A stretch of 61,134 nt of DNA from an uncultured Pelagibacteraceae bacterium (lineage in GTDB: Bacteria; Pseudomonadota; Alphaproteobacteria; Pelagibacterales; Pelagibacteraceae): contig CACGWC010000001.1 of the NCBI GenBank assembly GCA_902576785.1, positions 140,001-201,134 on the forward strand, given 5' to 3'. The translations under genes and the position numbers were made by a program. Of this stretch, positions 20,092 to 29,391 are shown piece after piece. Position 1 is the stretch's first letter. Each line of letters begins with the position of its first letter. The notes under the pieces were generated by a model that saw only the letters and a list, made by a program, of their open reading frames with translations, had not been told where the DNA came from and did no database searches.

Positions 20092-20922
20092 TTATTTTTT
20101 TTCTCTGAAATTGTGAGCTTTATAAACACCTAGTACGTGCATGTCTTCACAATGAAAAGCTAATTCTTCTAATGAATTTTTAATTTTTATATCATCTAAA
20201 TGTCCGTCGATATCACATAAAAAAAAGAACGATGAAAATGAATTTTTCTCAGGAAAACTTTGAAGCTTAGTCATATTAACTCCATTAATAGCGAAACCAG
20301 ATAGAGCTGAGTATAAAGCAGCAGGTTTATCTCTTAATTTAAACAAAAAAGAGGTGATATATTTATTTTTATCAATTTCAGGCTGCACGATATCTTTTCC
20401 CATAATTAAGAATCTTGTATAGTTATCCTTATCGTCTTGAATGTTTTCTTTTAAAATTTCTAAATTATATATTTCAGCACTTAGTTTTGATGCTATTGCA
20501 GCTTTGCTTTTATCTTTTGCCTCTGAAATATATTTTGCAGATCCTGCAGTATCTGCTCTTACATTACCGGACAGGTTACTTTTTTTTAAAAATTCAGAAG
20601 CTTGACTCAGTGCTTGAGCATGCGAGTAAACATTTGTTATATCATTTAATTTACAACCTTTAATTCCTATTAAATTGTGGTTAATAGGAAAAAAGATCTC
20701 TTCATAAATGTTTAATCTATATTTAAATATTAAATATTCTACTCCAATATTTCCTGTTGTTTTATTTGACTCTGGTATAATTGCCCTAATATTGTTATTT
20801 TCACTCGCCCTCTCAAAACATTCATCAAAAGTTTTGCAAGGAATAGTCTCTATACTTGGATACAGATATTTGGCACAACTTTCACTGTAACTTCCTGCAA
20901 TCCCCTGATAAACTATCTTCAT
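20092..20922 (-). CDS. pheA: Prephenate dehydratase
   Basis: Converts prephenate to phenylpyruvate for phenylalanine synthesis. The 276-residue monofunctional form begins KIVYQGIAGSYSE (family GxxGsYSE), has the TRFLIMGK motif before the C-terminal ACT domain (about 185-275), where phenylalanine normally binds (family ESRP region reads LQSFPEK here). No chorismate mutase domain is fused. The gene starts 4 nt after the kdsB stop, so the two form one transcript. Confidence 0.93.
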   Translation of the reverse strand: MKIVYQGIAGSYSESCAKYLYPSIETIPCKTFDECFERASENNNIRAIIPESNKTTGNIGVEYLIFKYRLNIYEEIFFPINHNLIGIKGCKLNDITNVYSHAQALSQASEFLKKSNLSGNVRADTAGSAKYISEAKDKSKAAIASKLSAEIYNLEILKENIQDDKDNYTRFLIMGKDIVQPEIDKNKYITSFLFKLRDKPAALYSALSGFAINGVNMTKLQSFPEKNSFSSFFFLCDIDGHLDDIKIKNSLEELAFHCEDMHVLGVYKAHNFREKK

Positions 20923-20926
20923 TAAA

Positions 20927-21661
20927 TTATTTTTTAAATGATTTTATGTAATCTTCTAGATCTTTTTTTGTATCAATACCACTAGAAAAATAGTTTGCTA
21001 ATATTACATTAATTTTCATATTGTTATCAATAGCTCTAAGCTGCTCTAGTCTTTCTTTAATTTCATTTTCACTTTTTTTTAAATTTGTAAATTTTTTTAA
21101 AGCCGAATACTTATATAGATATACACCAAAATGCTGATAAATATTGCTAAAACTTTTTTCTTTAATTATTCTATAAAAATTTAAAGCTTCTGTTGCTGAA
21201 TTGTCAGATATCTTATATTTAGTAATAACTTTTACAATATTTTCATTATCATAATCTTCTTTTTTCTCGATGTTGTATGCTAATGTCGAAATATTTAAGT
21301 TTTTTTCTTTTGATAAATCATTTAAATTTTTAATATCTAAAGGATTAATCATTGGTTCATCGCCTTGAATATTCATAATAAAATCCATATCTTTTAAATT
21401 TAATTTCTGAGAAGCCTCAAATACTCTATCAGTCCCGTTTGTATGTTTGATATCTGTCATTATAAATTTACCTCCATTTTTTCTTACTTCTGAGGCAATT
21501 TCCTCGTCACATGTTGCAACATAAACCTCACCAATTCGGCTTTCTATAGCTTTTTCATATACATGCATAATTAGAGTTTTATTATTAATTTTTATTAACG
21601 GCTTCTGAGGAAGTCTTGTTGCTGCTAATCTTGATGGAATTATTATAATTGAATTGCTCAT
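20927..21661 (-). CDS. kdsB: CMP-KDO synthetase
   Basis: KdsB activates KDO with CTP for lipopolysaccharide core synthesis. The 244-residue protein begins IIIIPSRLAATRLPQKPL, the nucleotide-binding signature, followed by GTDRVFEA and the NIQGDEPMI motif with metal-binding Asp. Length is normal. With kdsD (26903) and lptB/lptC it shows the cell keeps KDO-containing LPS. Confidence 0.95.
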   Translation of the reverse strand: MSNSIIIIPSRLAATRLPQKPLIKINNKTLIMHVYEKAIESRIGEVYVATCDEEIASEVRKNGGKFIMTDIKHTNGTDRVFEASQKLNLKDMDFIMNIQGDEPMINPLDIKNLNDLSKEKNLNISTLAYNIEKKEDYDNENIVKVITKYKISDNSATEALNFYRIIKEKSFSNIYQHFGVYLYKYSALKKFTNLKKSENEIKERLEQLRAIDNNMKINVILANYFSSGIDTKKDLEDYIKSFKK

Positions 21662-21758
21662 ATATTCATATTTTATGCGTCTTTGAGACGCAAATTTATA
21701 AATTAAATTTCTTATAAATTTTGTTTAACATGTTATACGACCTTATTAAAAAAAAATA

Positions 21759-22298
21759 ATGGATTCATTCGAAATAAACAAAATTATTGCAGCTGTTCTT
21801 CTTATAGCACTTCTTGTAATTGGAATTGGGAAAATTTCAGATATCGCTTTCCATGTTGATAAGCCAGAGAAATCAGCATACAAAGTAGATATTCAGGAAA
21901 GCGGCCAAATTTCAAGTTCAGTGACGGAAAAAATTGAGGAAAAAGTTGATATTGCTGCATTACTTGCATTAGGAGATATTTCTCATGGAGAGAAAGTTTT
22001 CAAAAAATGTTCTGCTTGTCATTTAGTAAATAAAGGTGGAGAGAATAAAATTGGACCTGCATTGTATGGTGTAATAGGAAGAAAAGTTGCATCAAAACAA
22101 GATTATAAGTATTCAAAAGCAATGGCAGCATATAACAAAGATTGGACATTTGAAGAGATGAATGGTTACTTAAAAAAACCTCAAAGTTACATTAAGGGGA
22201 CTAAAATGGCATTTGCTGGATTAAGAAAAGAAAAAGACAGAGCATCAGTTATTTTGTATCTCAACCAAAATTCAGATAATCCACTACCTCTACCTTAG
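21759..22298 (+). CDS. Membrane-anchored cytochrome c (CycM-like)
   Basis: A 179-residue protein with an N-terminal membrane segment (about 9-26) that probably stays uncleaved as an anchor, a flexible linker and one class I cytochrome c domain. The heme site CSACH is at about 85-89 and the distal ligand methionine lies in the KGTKMAFAGL motif. It resembles CycM/cytochrome c552 proteins that carry electrons from the bc1 complex to cytochrome oxidase at the periplasmic face. Its stop overlaps the argF tail by 9 nt. Confidence 0.9.
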   Translation: MDSFEINKIIAAVLLIALLVIGIGKISDIAFHVDKPEKSAYKVDIQESGQISSSVTEKIEEKVDIAALLALGDISHGEKVFKKCSACHLVNKGGENKIGPALYGVIGRKVASKQDYKYSKAMAAYNKDWTFEEMNGYLKKPQSYIKGTKMAFAGLRKEKDRASVILYLNQNSDNPLPLP

Positions 22299-23219
22299 TT
22301 TTCCAAAACAATACAATAGAATACTTTTTTGAACATGAACTCTATTCAATGCTTGTTGCCATACATGGGAATTTTTTCCTAAAAATACGTCCTCTTCAAC
22401 TTCATCTCCTCTTGGCAAACAATGCAAAAAAATACAATTTTTTTTTGTATAATTAAATATTTCTTTTTTAACTTTAAATTTTTTAAACTGTTGTTTTTTT
22501 CTTTTTTTGTTCACTTTGTCATTAAGAGATATTACTTTATCAGAAAAAATTACATCTGCATCAAAAGCTGCTTTTTTTGGGTCGTGATATATAAAGATTT
22601 TTTTCTTATTTTTGGTTACCCAATCTTTAACCTTCTTACCTGGTGCAAATTTTTTTGGACATCCAATACTTAATTTAAAAGAAAACTTAACAGATGCTGC
22701 AATTAAACTGTCCAAAACATTATTGGAATCTCCAATCCAGCAAATTTTTAATTTTGATATTGGTTTTTTTTTTATTTCCTCAACAGTAAAAATATCTGAT
22801 AATACTTGGGTTGGATGAGATGACGGACTTAAACCATTTATTATTGGGATAGTTAAATGCTTTTGAAAATCTTCAATTTTTTTATCATCATCAGTTCTCA
22901 ACATGAAACCATCACCATATGTAGATAGAATTTTAGCGGTATCAGCTATCGTCTCGCCACCTTGTCCAAGATGGAGTTCGTTAGATCTAAGTGTCAGTGT
23001 TCCACCTCCAAGCTGTTTAATGGCTAAATAGAAGCTTATTCTTGTTCTTGAACTAGCTTTTTCAAACATTTGTACTAGCATTTTACCTTTAAGAGGTGAT
23101 CCTTTGTCTGGCTCTAAAATATTTAATTTTTTTCTTTGTTTTTTTCTTTGTTTTGCGTCAACAATTATTTTTCTAAGATCTTTACTTGGAATATCTTTTA
23201 AATTTATAAAGTGTTTCAT
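22290..23219 (-). CDS. argF: Ornithine carbamoyltransferase
   Basis: Makes citrulline from ornithine and carbamoyl phosphate. The 309-residue protein has the carbamoyl-phosphate motif SSRTRI, the segment HPTQVLSDI and the ornithine-site loop HCLPRGDEVEEDVF. It directly follows argD with a 4-nt ATGA-type overlap; argD-argF pairs are standard in alphaproteobacteria. Confidence 0.95.
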   Translation of the reverse strand: MKHFINLKDIPSKDLRKIIVDAKQRKKQRKKLNILEPDKGSPLKGKMLVQMFEKASSRTRISFYLAIKQLGGGTLTLRSNELHLGQGGETIADTAKILSTYGDGFMLRTDDDKKIEDFQKHLTIPIINGLSPSSHPTQVLSDIFTVEEIKKKPISKLKICWIGDSNNVLDSLIAASVKFSFKLSIGCPKKFAPGKKVKDWVTKNKKKIFIYHDPKKAAFDADVIFSDKVISLNDKVNKKRKKQQFKKFKVKKEIFNYTKKNCIFLHCLPRGDEVEEDVFLGKNSHVWQQALNRVHVQKSILLYCFGKLR

Positions 23220-24379
23220 TTTATTTGGTTACAAACTTTGCTAATAATTTTTAAAGCTATATCAATTTCTCTTTTTGTTACATTTAATGGGGGCAAAATT
23301 CTAATGACATTTTCAGCTGCTCTAATAGTCAATAATTTATTTTCCATTAGTTTTTTTATAAACTCAGTTTGGTCCTTAAAGAGTTGTAAACCAATTAATA
23401 GTCCTACTCCTCTGACTTCTTTAATTACTTTGGGATATTTAATTTTTATTTTATAAAGTTCATTAATAAAATATTTCGACATTTTGTTTACATTTAATAA
23501 TAATTTCTTATTTATTTGATCTAAAACAGCATTACCCACTGCCATTGCAAGGGGGTTTCCACCAAAAGTTGAACCGTGCGTACCTGGTACCATAGCTTTT
23601 GCAACTTTCTTTGTCATCAGGACTGCGCCAATAGGAAAACCGCCTCCAATTCCTTTTGCTATGGGGACTATATCAGGTTTAACCTTTGCGTATTCAAAAG
23701 CAAAAAATTTTCCTGATCTTCCAATACCACACTGAACCTCATCAAGAATTAAAAGTATTTTTTTTTGATTGCATATTTTTCTTATAGCTTTTATGCACCA
23801 ATTTGGAATTACTTTAATACCTCCTTCACCCATTACTGTTTCAATCATAATAGCTGCTGTATCTTTTTTAATCAATTTTTTAAGTTTTTTGTGATCACCA
23901 AATTCAAAATGATCAAAACCTGGAACTTTTGGCCCAAAACCTTCTGTCATTTTTTTTGAACCGCTTGCATGTATTGCTGCAATAGTTCTGCCATGAAAAG
24001 AATTCTTAATGCAAATAATTCTATTTTTATGCTCCTTGCCTATCGAATAAAAATATCTCCTAGCGACTTTGATAGCCGTCTCAGTTGCTTCAGCACCACT
24101 ATTTTGAAAAATTATTGCATCTGCAAAAGTTTTTTTTACTAATTTTTTTGCTAGTTTTTCACCCTCTGGAATTCTGAAAGCATTTGATACGTGCCAAAGT
24201 TTTTTTGATTGTTTGTTAATTGCGCTTATAAGCTTTTTATTTGCATGTCCAAGAGAATTTACCGCAATACCCTGAACAAAATCTAAATACTTATTTCCAT
24301 CTGCTGTTATAAGAAAGCTCCCTTTTCCTCTTATAAATGATAAATTTTTTCTTTTATAGTTAGGTGCTAATGCGCTCAT
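23216..24379 (-). CDS. argD: Acetylornithine aminotransferase
   Basis: A PLP class III aminotransferase that turns N-acetylglutamate semialdehyde into N-acetylornithine and probably also serves diaminopimelate synthesis. In the 387-residue protein FQNSGAEATETAIKVAR, FHGRTIAA, LDEVQCGIGRSG and the PLP-lysine segment PIAKGIGGGFPIGA are all present. dapD and dapE, at 56293-58267, could use the same enzyme for the missing DapC step. Confidence 0.94.
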   Translation of the reverse strand: MSALAPNYKRKNLSFIRGKGSFLITADGNKYLDFVQGIAVNSLGHANKKLISAINKQSKKLWHVSNAFRIPEGEKLAKKLVKKTFADAIIFQNSGAEATETAIKVARRYFYSIGKEHKNRIICIKNSFHGRTIAAIHASGSKKMTEGFGPKVPGFDHFEFGDHKKLKKLIKKDTAAIMIETVMGEGGIKVIPNWCIKAIRKICNQKKILLILDEVQCGIGRSGKFFAFEYAKVKPDIVPIAKGIGGGFPIGAVLMTKKVAKAMVPGTHGSTFGGNPLAMAVGNAVLDQINKKLLLNVNKMSKYFINELYKIKIKYPKVIKEVRGVGLLIGLQLFKDQTEFIKKLMENKLLTIRAAENVIRILPPLNVTKREIDIALKIISKVCNQIK

Positions 24380-24544
24380 ATTTACTTATAATTTTTTTTA
24401 TCTTTTTTGTAAGTTTAAATTGCAACCTCAAGTTATAAATTTATCTATTTTGTTGAAAAATGTTAAAAATAACTTGTTAAAATAGATATATATATGCAAC
24501 ATCATGTAGTGTATAAAAAAAATATTACTAAATATAGTATATAA

Positions 24545-25039
24545 ATGAGTTGGACTGAAGAGAAAGTAAATAAATTAAAAGAGTTGTGGGGAAAAGGAAA
24601 CACTGCGAGTCAAATTGCAGAGATCTTAGGGGGTGTTTCCAGGAATGCTGTCATAGGTAAAGCTCACAGATTAAACTTATCCTCAAAAATAAAAGCTAAA
24701 TCAACCGTGCAATCCTACAAGTCAAACTTGAAAACTGATGAAAATAATAACAAATTCAAAGGCAGAAAAGCTAAATTTAAATCTCTTCTCTTGGATAAAA
24801 ATTTTGAACCTGCGAAAAATTTGAGTTTGGAGGAATTGAATGAAAATACTTGTAAATATATGGAAGGCAATCCAGACGAGAAAGATGCAAGTTTTTGTGG
24901 TAGAAAAAATGTTGAGAAATTTTCCTATTGCCCTTTACATTTAATGGTAGTTTTTCAACCAAAAGGAAAGAGGGACGAAGTTATTGATAAAGATGAAGAA
25001 ATGCCTAAGTTTATAGAGAAAAAAATTAAATCTGCTTAA
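24545..25039 (+). CDS. gcrA: GcrA cell cycle regulator
   Basis: GcrA is an alphaproteobacterial transcription factor that binds sigma70 RNA polymerase and responds to GANTC methylation. The N-terminus MSWTEEKVNKLKELW plus SRNAVIGKAHRL is the GcrA helix-turn-helix signature; the C-terminal part has the conserved cysteines in the CKYMEG and FCGRKN region, then YCPLH. At 164 residues it is a normal size. A 165-nt intergenic region separates it from argD; no clear promoter was picked. Whether the cell has the methylase CcrM cannot be seen here. Confidence 0.95.
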   Translation: MSWTEEKVNKLKELWGKGNTASQIAEILGGVSRNAVIGKAHRLNLSSKIKAKSTVQSYKSNLKTDENNNKFKGRKAKFKSLLLDKNFEPAKNLSLEELNENTCKYMEGNPDEKDASFCGRKNVEKFSYCPLHLMVVFQPKGKRDEVIDKDEEMPKFIEKKIKSA

Positions 25040-25311
25040 TCTAATAACTTTTCTTTAGCTTTCTTATACTCATCTTCAGTTATTGCTCCTTGATTTTTAA
25101 GATTATTTAAACGAGTAATTTCATCTGATAAATTCTTCTGAATAATATTACCACTGTCAGAAATTTCGTTTTCATCTTGATAGTCATCATTTGAAATATC
25201 TTTAGGAATGTTTCTTCTTGCTTCAATTCCCATACTTATTGGTTTTGCTGAAATATATATTACAGCGATCAATAAAAAAATACAGATTCCTATAACTAAA
25301 TAATAAAGCAT
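25036..25311 (-). CDS. Small membrane protein with SHOCT domain
   Basis: A 91-residue protein with one N-terminal membrane helix (about 3-23) and a C-terminal SHOCT motif (about 63-91): ITRLNNLKNQGAITEDEY followed by KAKEKLL. SHOCT domains are short oligomerisation-like C-terminal helices of unknown precise role. It is one base from the upstream NDUFA9-like gene and shares its stop region (TTAA) with the convergent gcrA. Confidence 0.8.
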   Translation of the reverse strand: MLYYLVIGICIFLLIAVIYISAKPISMGIEARRNIPKDISNDDYQDENEISDSGNIIQKNLSDEITRLNNLKNQGAITEDEYKKAKEKLLD

Positions 25312-25312
25312 A

Positions 25313-26272
25313 TTAATTTATTATATTTTTTTTTCTTGCATACTGCCCGCCTGATTTCCAATTATAACTATATTTATCTAATTCTGTCTTAAATGTTCTA
25401 TTGGCTTTAATACCCAAATCAAAATTAGTTTTATACAAACCAGATTTTATATTATCATATTTTAAAAGTTTTAGCTGGTCTTCAGTTAATAAAGGTTTTG
25501 GTAATAATTGAAGAAATTTTGCTGATAAAGATGCAATAGGCGTGGGTAAGGGCAGCAAAAGTCTTTTTTTATCTATAGAATTTAATAGTTCATTGAGTAT
25601 TTCTTTAAAAGACATTACCTCAGGTCCTATACATTCCATGATTAAGCTTTCATTTTGATTTTCAATCATTTGAAAAATTATTTCTACTATATCGCTAACA
25701 TGAATTGGGCTAAATTTTGTTGATCCATTATAATATAAAGGCATTATTGGAAGTCTATTAAGTAAAGTCATAAAATTTGTAGTAAATTTGTCATCTACAG
25801 AATAAACAATCGAGGGTTTTAAAATTATAGATCTTTTAAAGTTTCCTAAGATTTTTTTTTCACCATCAAGTTTACTTTTTGCATATTTGCTATCTAAAGC
25901 TCTTTCAATACCTAAAGATGATAAATGAATAAACTTTTCAATTTTGAATTTATCTGCTTTTTTTGATAATAGATTTGGTAAATCTGAATGAATAAGTTTA
26001 AATTCATCTCTTTTTTTTTCATGTAAAATTCCAATTAGATTAATACACAAAGAACAGTTTTTCATTAACTCATCAATTTTATCACTATTAAAATTTTTTA
26101 TTTCTGCTAATTCGAGGTATCCTGGATTTGCTTGAGTTTTTAAAATATATCCAGCCTGGTGAATATTTCTAGTTACGGCAGTAATTTTATACTCATTTTT
26201 TGACAACTTTCTAATTAGATTCCGTCCTATTTGACCTGATGCACCGAAAAGTAGAATTTCTTTTTGTTTCAT
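25313..26272 (-). CDS. NAD(P)-binding protein, complex I NDUFA9 subfamily
   Basis: A 319-residue extended short-chain dehydrogenase-like protein. The Rossmann motif is LLFGASGQIGRNL (about 7-19), GxxGxxG-like. The atypical-SDR features HLSSLG and KSKLDGEK replace the classical YxxxK catalytic layout. Alphaproteobacterial members with this N-terminus and a FSPIHVSDIV motif are annotated as complex I NDUFA9-like, a NAD(P)H-binding accessory of NADH dehydrogenase or a quinone-related protein. Exact role is not established. Only 16 nt separate its ATG from the divergent rnd ATG. Confidence 0.78.
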   Translation of the reverse strand: MKQKEILLFGASGQIGRNLIRKLSKNEYKITAVTRNIHQAGYILKTQANPGYLELAEIKNFNSDKIDELMKNCSLCINLIGILHEKKRDEFKLIHSDLPNLLSKKADKFKIEKFIHLSSLGIERALDSKYAKSKLDGEKKILGNFKRSIILKPSIVYSVDDKFTTNFMTLLNRLPIMPLYYNGSTKFSPIHVSDIVEIIFQMIENQNESLIMECIGPEVMSFKEILNELLNSIDKKRLLLPLPTPIASLSAKFLQLLPKPLLTEDQLKLLKYDNIKSGLYKTNFDLGIKANRTFKTELDKYSYNWKSGGQYARKKNIIN

Positions 26273-26288
26273 ATATATATTCTATCAA

Positions 26289-26900
26289 ATGAATATAGAT
26301 ATTAAATTACACAAAGAAGATTTACCAGATGAATTAGTGCTTAGTGACAAAATTGCTGTTGACTGTGAATTTATGGGTCTAAATGTTGAAAGAGATAATC
26401 TTTGCTTAGTTCAAATTTCTAACGGTAATAGTGATGCTCATATAGTCAAATTAAATAGAGAAAATTATAATTCTCCTAATTTAAAAAAAATATTGCAAGA
26501 TGAATCAATCAATAAGATATTTCATTATGCAAGAGCAGATTTACTATTCATAAAAAAATATTTAGGAATAAACGTAAAAAATATCAATTGTACAAAAATA
26601 ATGAGCAAATTAGCCAGAAGTTACAGTGACAAGCATGGTTTAAAAGAACTAATCAAAGAATTCGTAGGATTAGATATTAGCAAAAATCTTCAATCATCAG
26701 ATTTTGGAGGTGATTTAACTGACAAACAACTACAATATTGTGCAAAAGATGTTATCTATCTTCATCAAGTTTACGATAAATTAATGGAGATCTTAGTACG
26801 TGAAAAAAGAGATAAATTATATGAAGATGCAATTAAATTTATTCATGCAAGAGTAAATTTGGATTTAGCATCATTTAATACTGATATTTGGTCTCATTAA
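26289..26900 (+). CDS. rnd: Ribonuclease D-type 3'-5' exonuclease
   Basis: A 203-residue DEDDy exonuclease: Exo I VDCEFMGL (about 28-35), Exo II FHYARADL and Exo III near LQYCAKDVIYLHQVY. It lacks the HRDC domains of the longer RNase D, as do most short alphaproteobacterial homologues placed before kdsD. The probable role is 3' trimming of tRNA precursors. It heads the kdsD-lptC-lptB run with a 2-nt gap to kdsD. Confidence 0.88.
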   Translation: MNIDIKLHKEDLPDELVLSDKIAVDCEFMGLNVERDNLCLVQISNGNSDAHIVKLNRENYNSPNLKKILQDESINKIFHYARADLLFIKKYLGINVKNINCTKIMSKLARSYSDKHGLKELIKEFVGLDISKNLQSSDFGGDLTDKQLQYCAKDVIYLHQVYDKLMEILVREKRDKLYEDAIKFIHARVNLDLASFNTDIWSH

Positions 26901-26902
26901 TA

Positions 26903-27883
26903 ATGCAAAGTAACAAAATCAGAAATATTGCTAAAGAAGTTATTCAATTTGAAATAAATGCATTAAAAAATTTGAAAAAATACTTAGATAACTCTTTAAT
27001 TAAAATTATAAAAAATATAATAAATTGTAAAGATGGCAAAATAATAATTTCAGGTGTTGGAAAAAGTGGAATTATTGCAAGGAAATGGGCAGCGACTTTT
27101 TCCTCGACAGGAACTCCATCTTTTTATCTTGATCCGACTAACGCTAGTCATGGAGATATGGGACAAATAAGTTCTAACGATGTAGTTATTTTGATTAGTA
27201 ATAGTGGTCGTAGTGAGGAATTAAAAAATATAATCCAATATGTGAAAAGAAATAAAAATATTAAATTAATTGGTATAACATCAAAAAAAGACTCTTTATT
27301 GTACAAAAACTCAGATAATAAATTTTTAATGCCGTCTATTAAAGAAGCTGGACCAGAAAATATTGTACCAACTTCTTCTACAACGGTTCAATTAGCGCTT
27401 GGAGATGCAATTGCTATAGCTTGTATGAAATTTAAAAATTTCACAAAATTTGATTTTAAAAAGTTTCATCCTGGTGGCAGCTTATCTATGAAGTTAAAAA
27501 CTGTAGGAGATTTAATGCTAATCGGAAAAAATATACCTTTAGTAAAAGATAATATTCTTATGAAAAAAGCCCTTAAAGTAATAAATGATAAAAAATTAGG
27601 ATTATTAATTGTTGAAAATCAAAAAAGGGAAACAGTTGGTATTTTAACTGATGGCGACTTAAAGAGAGTTGCACAAAAATATAAAAAATTTGATCACTTA
27701 AAAATAAAGAAAGTCATGACAAAAAACCCTTTAACTGTTGAGCGTGATACACTTGCAGCCTCAGCGTTAGCAACAATGAATTCTAAAAAGATTACATCAC
27801 TCTGCGTCCATAAAAACAAGAAAATTAAGAGGACAATTGGTGTTATACATATGCATGATATTTTAAAATCAAATATTAATTGA
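26903..27883 (+). CDS. kdsD: Arabinose-5-phosphate isomerase
   Basis: KpsF/GutQ-type isomerase converting ribulose-5-phosphate to arabinose-5-phosphate, the first KDO step. The start is set at ATG 26903 (MQSNKIRNIAKEVI); a TTG at 26888 lies inside rnd. SIS domain about 30-190 with GVGKSGIIARK and ISNSGRSEE, then the catalytic-region HPGGSLSMKL, then two CBS domains (about 205-325) that may sense a nucleotide. About 326 residues. Confidence 0.94.
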   Translation: MQSNKIRNIAKEVIQFEINALKNLKKYLDNSLIKIIKNIINCKDGKIIISGVGKSGIIARKWAATFSSTGTPSFYLDPTNASHGDMGQISSNDVVILISNSGRSEELKNIIQYVKRNKNIKLIGITSKKDSLLYKNSDNKFLMPSIKEAGPENIVPTSSTTVQLALGDAIAIACMKFKNFTKFDFKKFHPGGSLSMKLKTVGDLMLIGKNIPLVKDNILMKKALKVINDKKLGLLIVENQKRETVGILTDGDLKRVAQKYKKFDHLKIKKVMTKNPLTVERDTLAASALATMNSKKITSLCVHKNKKIKRTIGVIHMHDILKSNIN

Positions 27884-28608
27884 TGTCTGCTAAATCTTTG
27901 TTGCAAATTGTTCTTTTTCTTTTAATTATCCTGATACTATCTTTAGTTTATTTCCTATATTTTTATGAGCGTCCATCATTAAATAATTTCATAAATTCAA
28001 GTAAAACAATCGAGAATATATCACAAAACCAAAATTTTTCAGACAACCAAGAGATCTTGGATGAAATAAATAATAACGAAAGTTTAAAAAGAAAAGAAGA
28101 AATAGATTTAAAAAAAACTGATGACTTAATAGATAATAAAATTAAATCTGAAAAAAGTATAGCTGATAAAAATTCAAAAAATATAGAAAATTTAACTAAA
28201 GAAATCGAATATATTACAAAGAATAAAGAAGGTAGTACTTTTAAGGTATTAGCAAAATATGGTAAAACCAATTTGAAAAATACAGAAATACTTGATTTAG
28301 TGGATGTTGATGGAACTATAACCTCAAAAAATAGATCAAATATTTACATAACTTCAGATTATGCAAAGTATAATTATTCAAATCAAAATTCCATATTTTT
28401 TGACAATGTTGTGATTAAGTATGATAATAAAGTTATTACTTGTGATAATTTTAGTTTAGACATAAGTGAAAATATTGCAATCGCATATGACAATGTTATC
28501 GTTAAAGATGAAAGCTCGATTATGAAAGCTCAAAATGTTACAATGAATATTTTGACAAAAGATATATCTATTAACTCTGAAAAAAAAATAAAAATATTAA
28601 CAAATTAA
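27883..28608 (+). CDS. lptC: LptC-like LPS export protein
   Basis: A 241-residue protein starting at ATG 27883, which overlaps the kdsD TGA. One N-terminal membrane segment (about 5-30), an Asn/Lys/Ser-rich stretch to about residue 105, then an OstA/LptC-type beta region with repeated strand pairs (KVLAKYGKTN, ITSDYAKYNY, ITCDNFSLDI, MKAQNVTMNI). It is assigned to LptC by topology, fold-like repeats and position before lptB; overall sequence similarity is weak by eye. No separate lptA follows, although kdsD-lptC-lptA-lptB is the usual order. Confidence 0.7.
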   Translation: MSAKSLLQIVLFLLIILILSLVYFLYFYERPSLNNFINSSKTIENISQNQNFSDNQEILDEINNNESLKRKEEIDLKKTDDLIDNKIKSEKSIADKNSKNIENLTKEIEYITKNKEGSTFKVLAKYGKTNLKNTEILDLVDVDGTITSKNRSNIYITSDYAKYNYSNQNSIFFDNVVIKYDNKVITCDNFSLDISENIAIAYDNVIVKDESSIMKAQNVTMNILTKDISINSEKKIKILTN

Positions 28609-29384
28609 TGGCATTAATTAAAAAATTTAGAATAAAAAGTTATAAAGGTGAGGAAGCTATAGTTGAGTTAAAAAATTTATCTGTTTTTTATAATAAAAGA
28701 CAAATCCTAAATAATTTAGATTTAAAAATTAATAAACAAGAAATACTTGGCATGTTGGGTCCAAATGGTGTTGGGAAATCAACAATATTTAATCTAATAA
28801 CAGGATTAAAAGACCCAAATTATGGTGAGATAATTATAGACGGAATTAATTGCACAAAACTTCCTATAAATGAAAGATTTACTAAATTTAAGCTTGGTTT
28901 AGTTCCGCAGTATGGTGGCCTGATTCATGATCTTACACTTGAAGATAATTTAAAATTAGTTTCTGAAATACATATAAATGAAAAAGAGTTAAGAAATCAA
29001 AAAGTTAATAAACTAATTAGCCAATTTGAGTTTGAATCACTTCTTAAAATTAAAGCTAAACATCTTTCGGGTGGTCAAAAAAAAAAGTTGGTTATTGCTA
29101 TGGCTTTAATTAACGATCCAAAAATTTTATTACTTGATGAACCGTTTGCGGCTTTAGATATTTTAACAATCAAAATGTTACAAGAAATTATTCTTAATTT
29201 ACAATCAACTGAAGAAATATCTATTGTTATTTGCGATCATCAAGCAAGAGATCTTTTAAACTGTGTTGATAGAGCAATAATCTTATCAAATGGGAAAATA
29301 ATCGCCTCTGGCAGTCCTAATGAGGTTATCAGTGACAAAGCGGCAAAGAATCACTATTTCGGAGATGAATTCAATATAAATTAA
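28608..29384 (+). CDS. lptB: LPS export ABC transporter ATPase
   Basis: LptB powers lipopolysaccharide extraction from the inner membrane with LptF/LptG. The 258-residue ATPase carries Walker A GPNGVGKST (about 52-60), the Q-loop VPQYGGL, signature HLSGGQKKK, Walker B ILLLDEPFAALD and the H-loop CDH. The ATG overlaps the lptC TAA by one base, so the two are translationally coupled. Confidence 0.93.
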   Translation: MALIKKFRIKSYKGEEAIVELKNLSVFYNKRQILNNLDLKINKQEILGMLGPNGVGKSTIFNLITGLKDPNYGEIIIDGINCTKLPINERFTKFKLGLVPQYGGLIHDLTLEDNLKLVSEIHINEKELRNQKVNKLISQFEFESLLKIKAKHLSGGQKKKLVIAMALINDPKILLLDEPFAALDILTIKMLQEIILNLQSTEEISIVICDHQARDLLNCVDRAIILSNGKIIASGSPNEVISDKAAKNHYFGDEFNIN

Positions 29385-29391
29385 TTCATCA

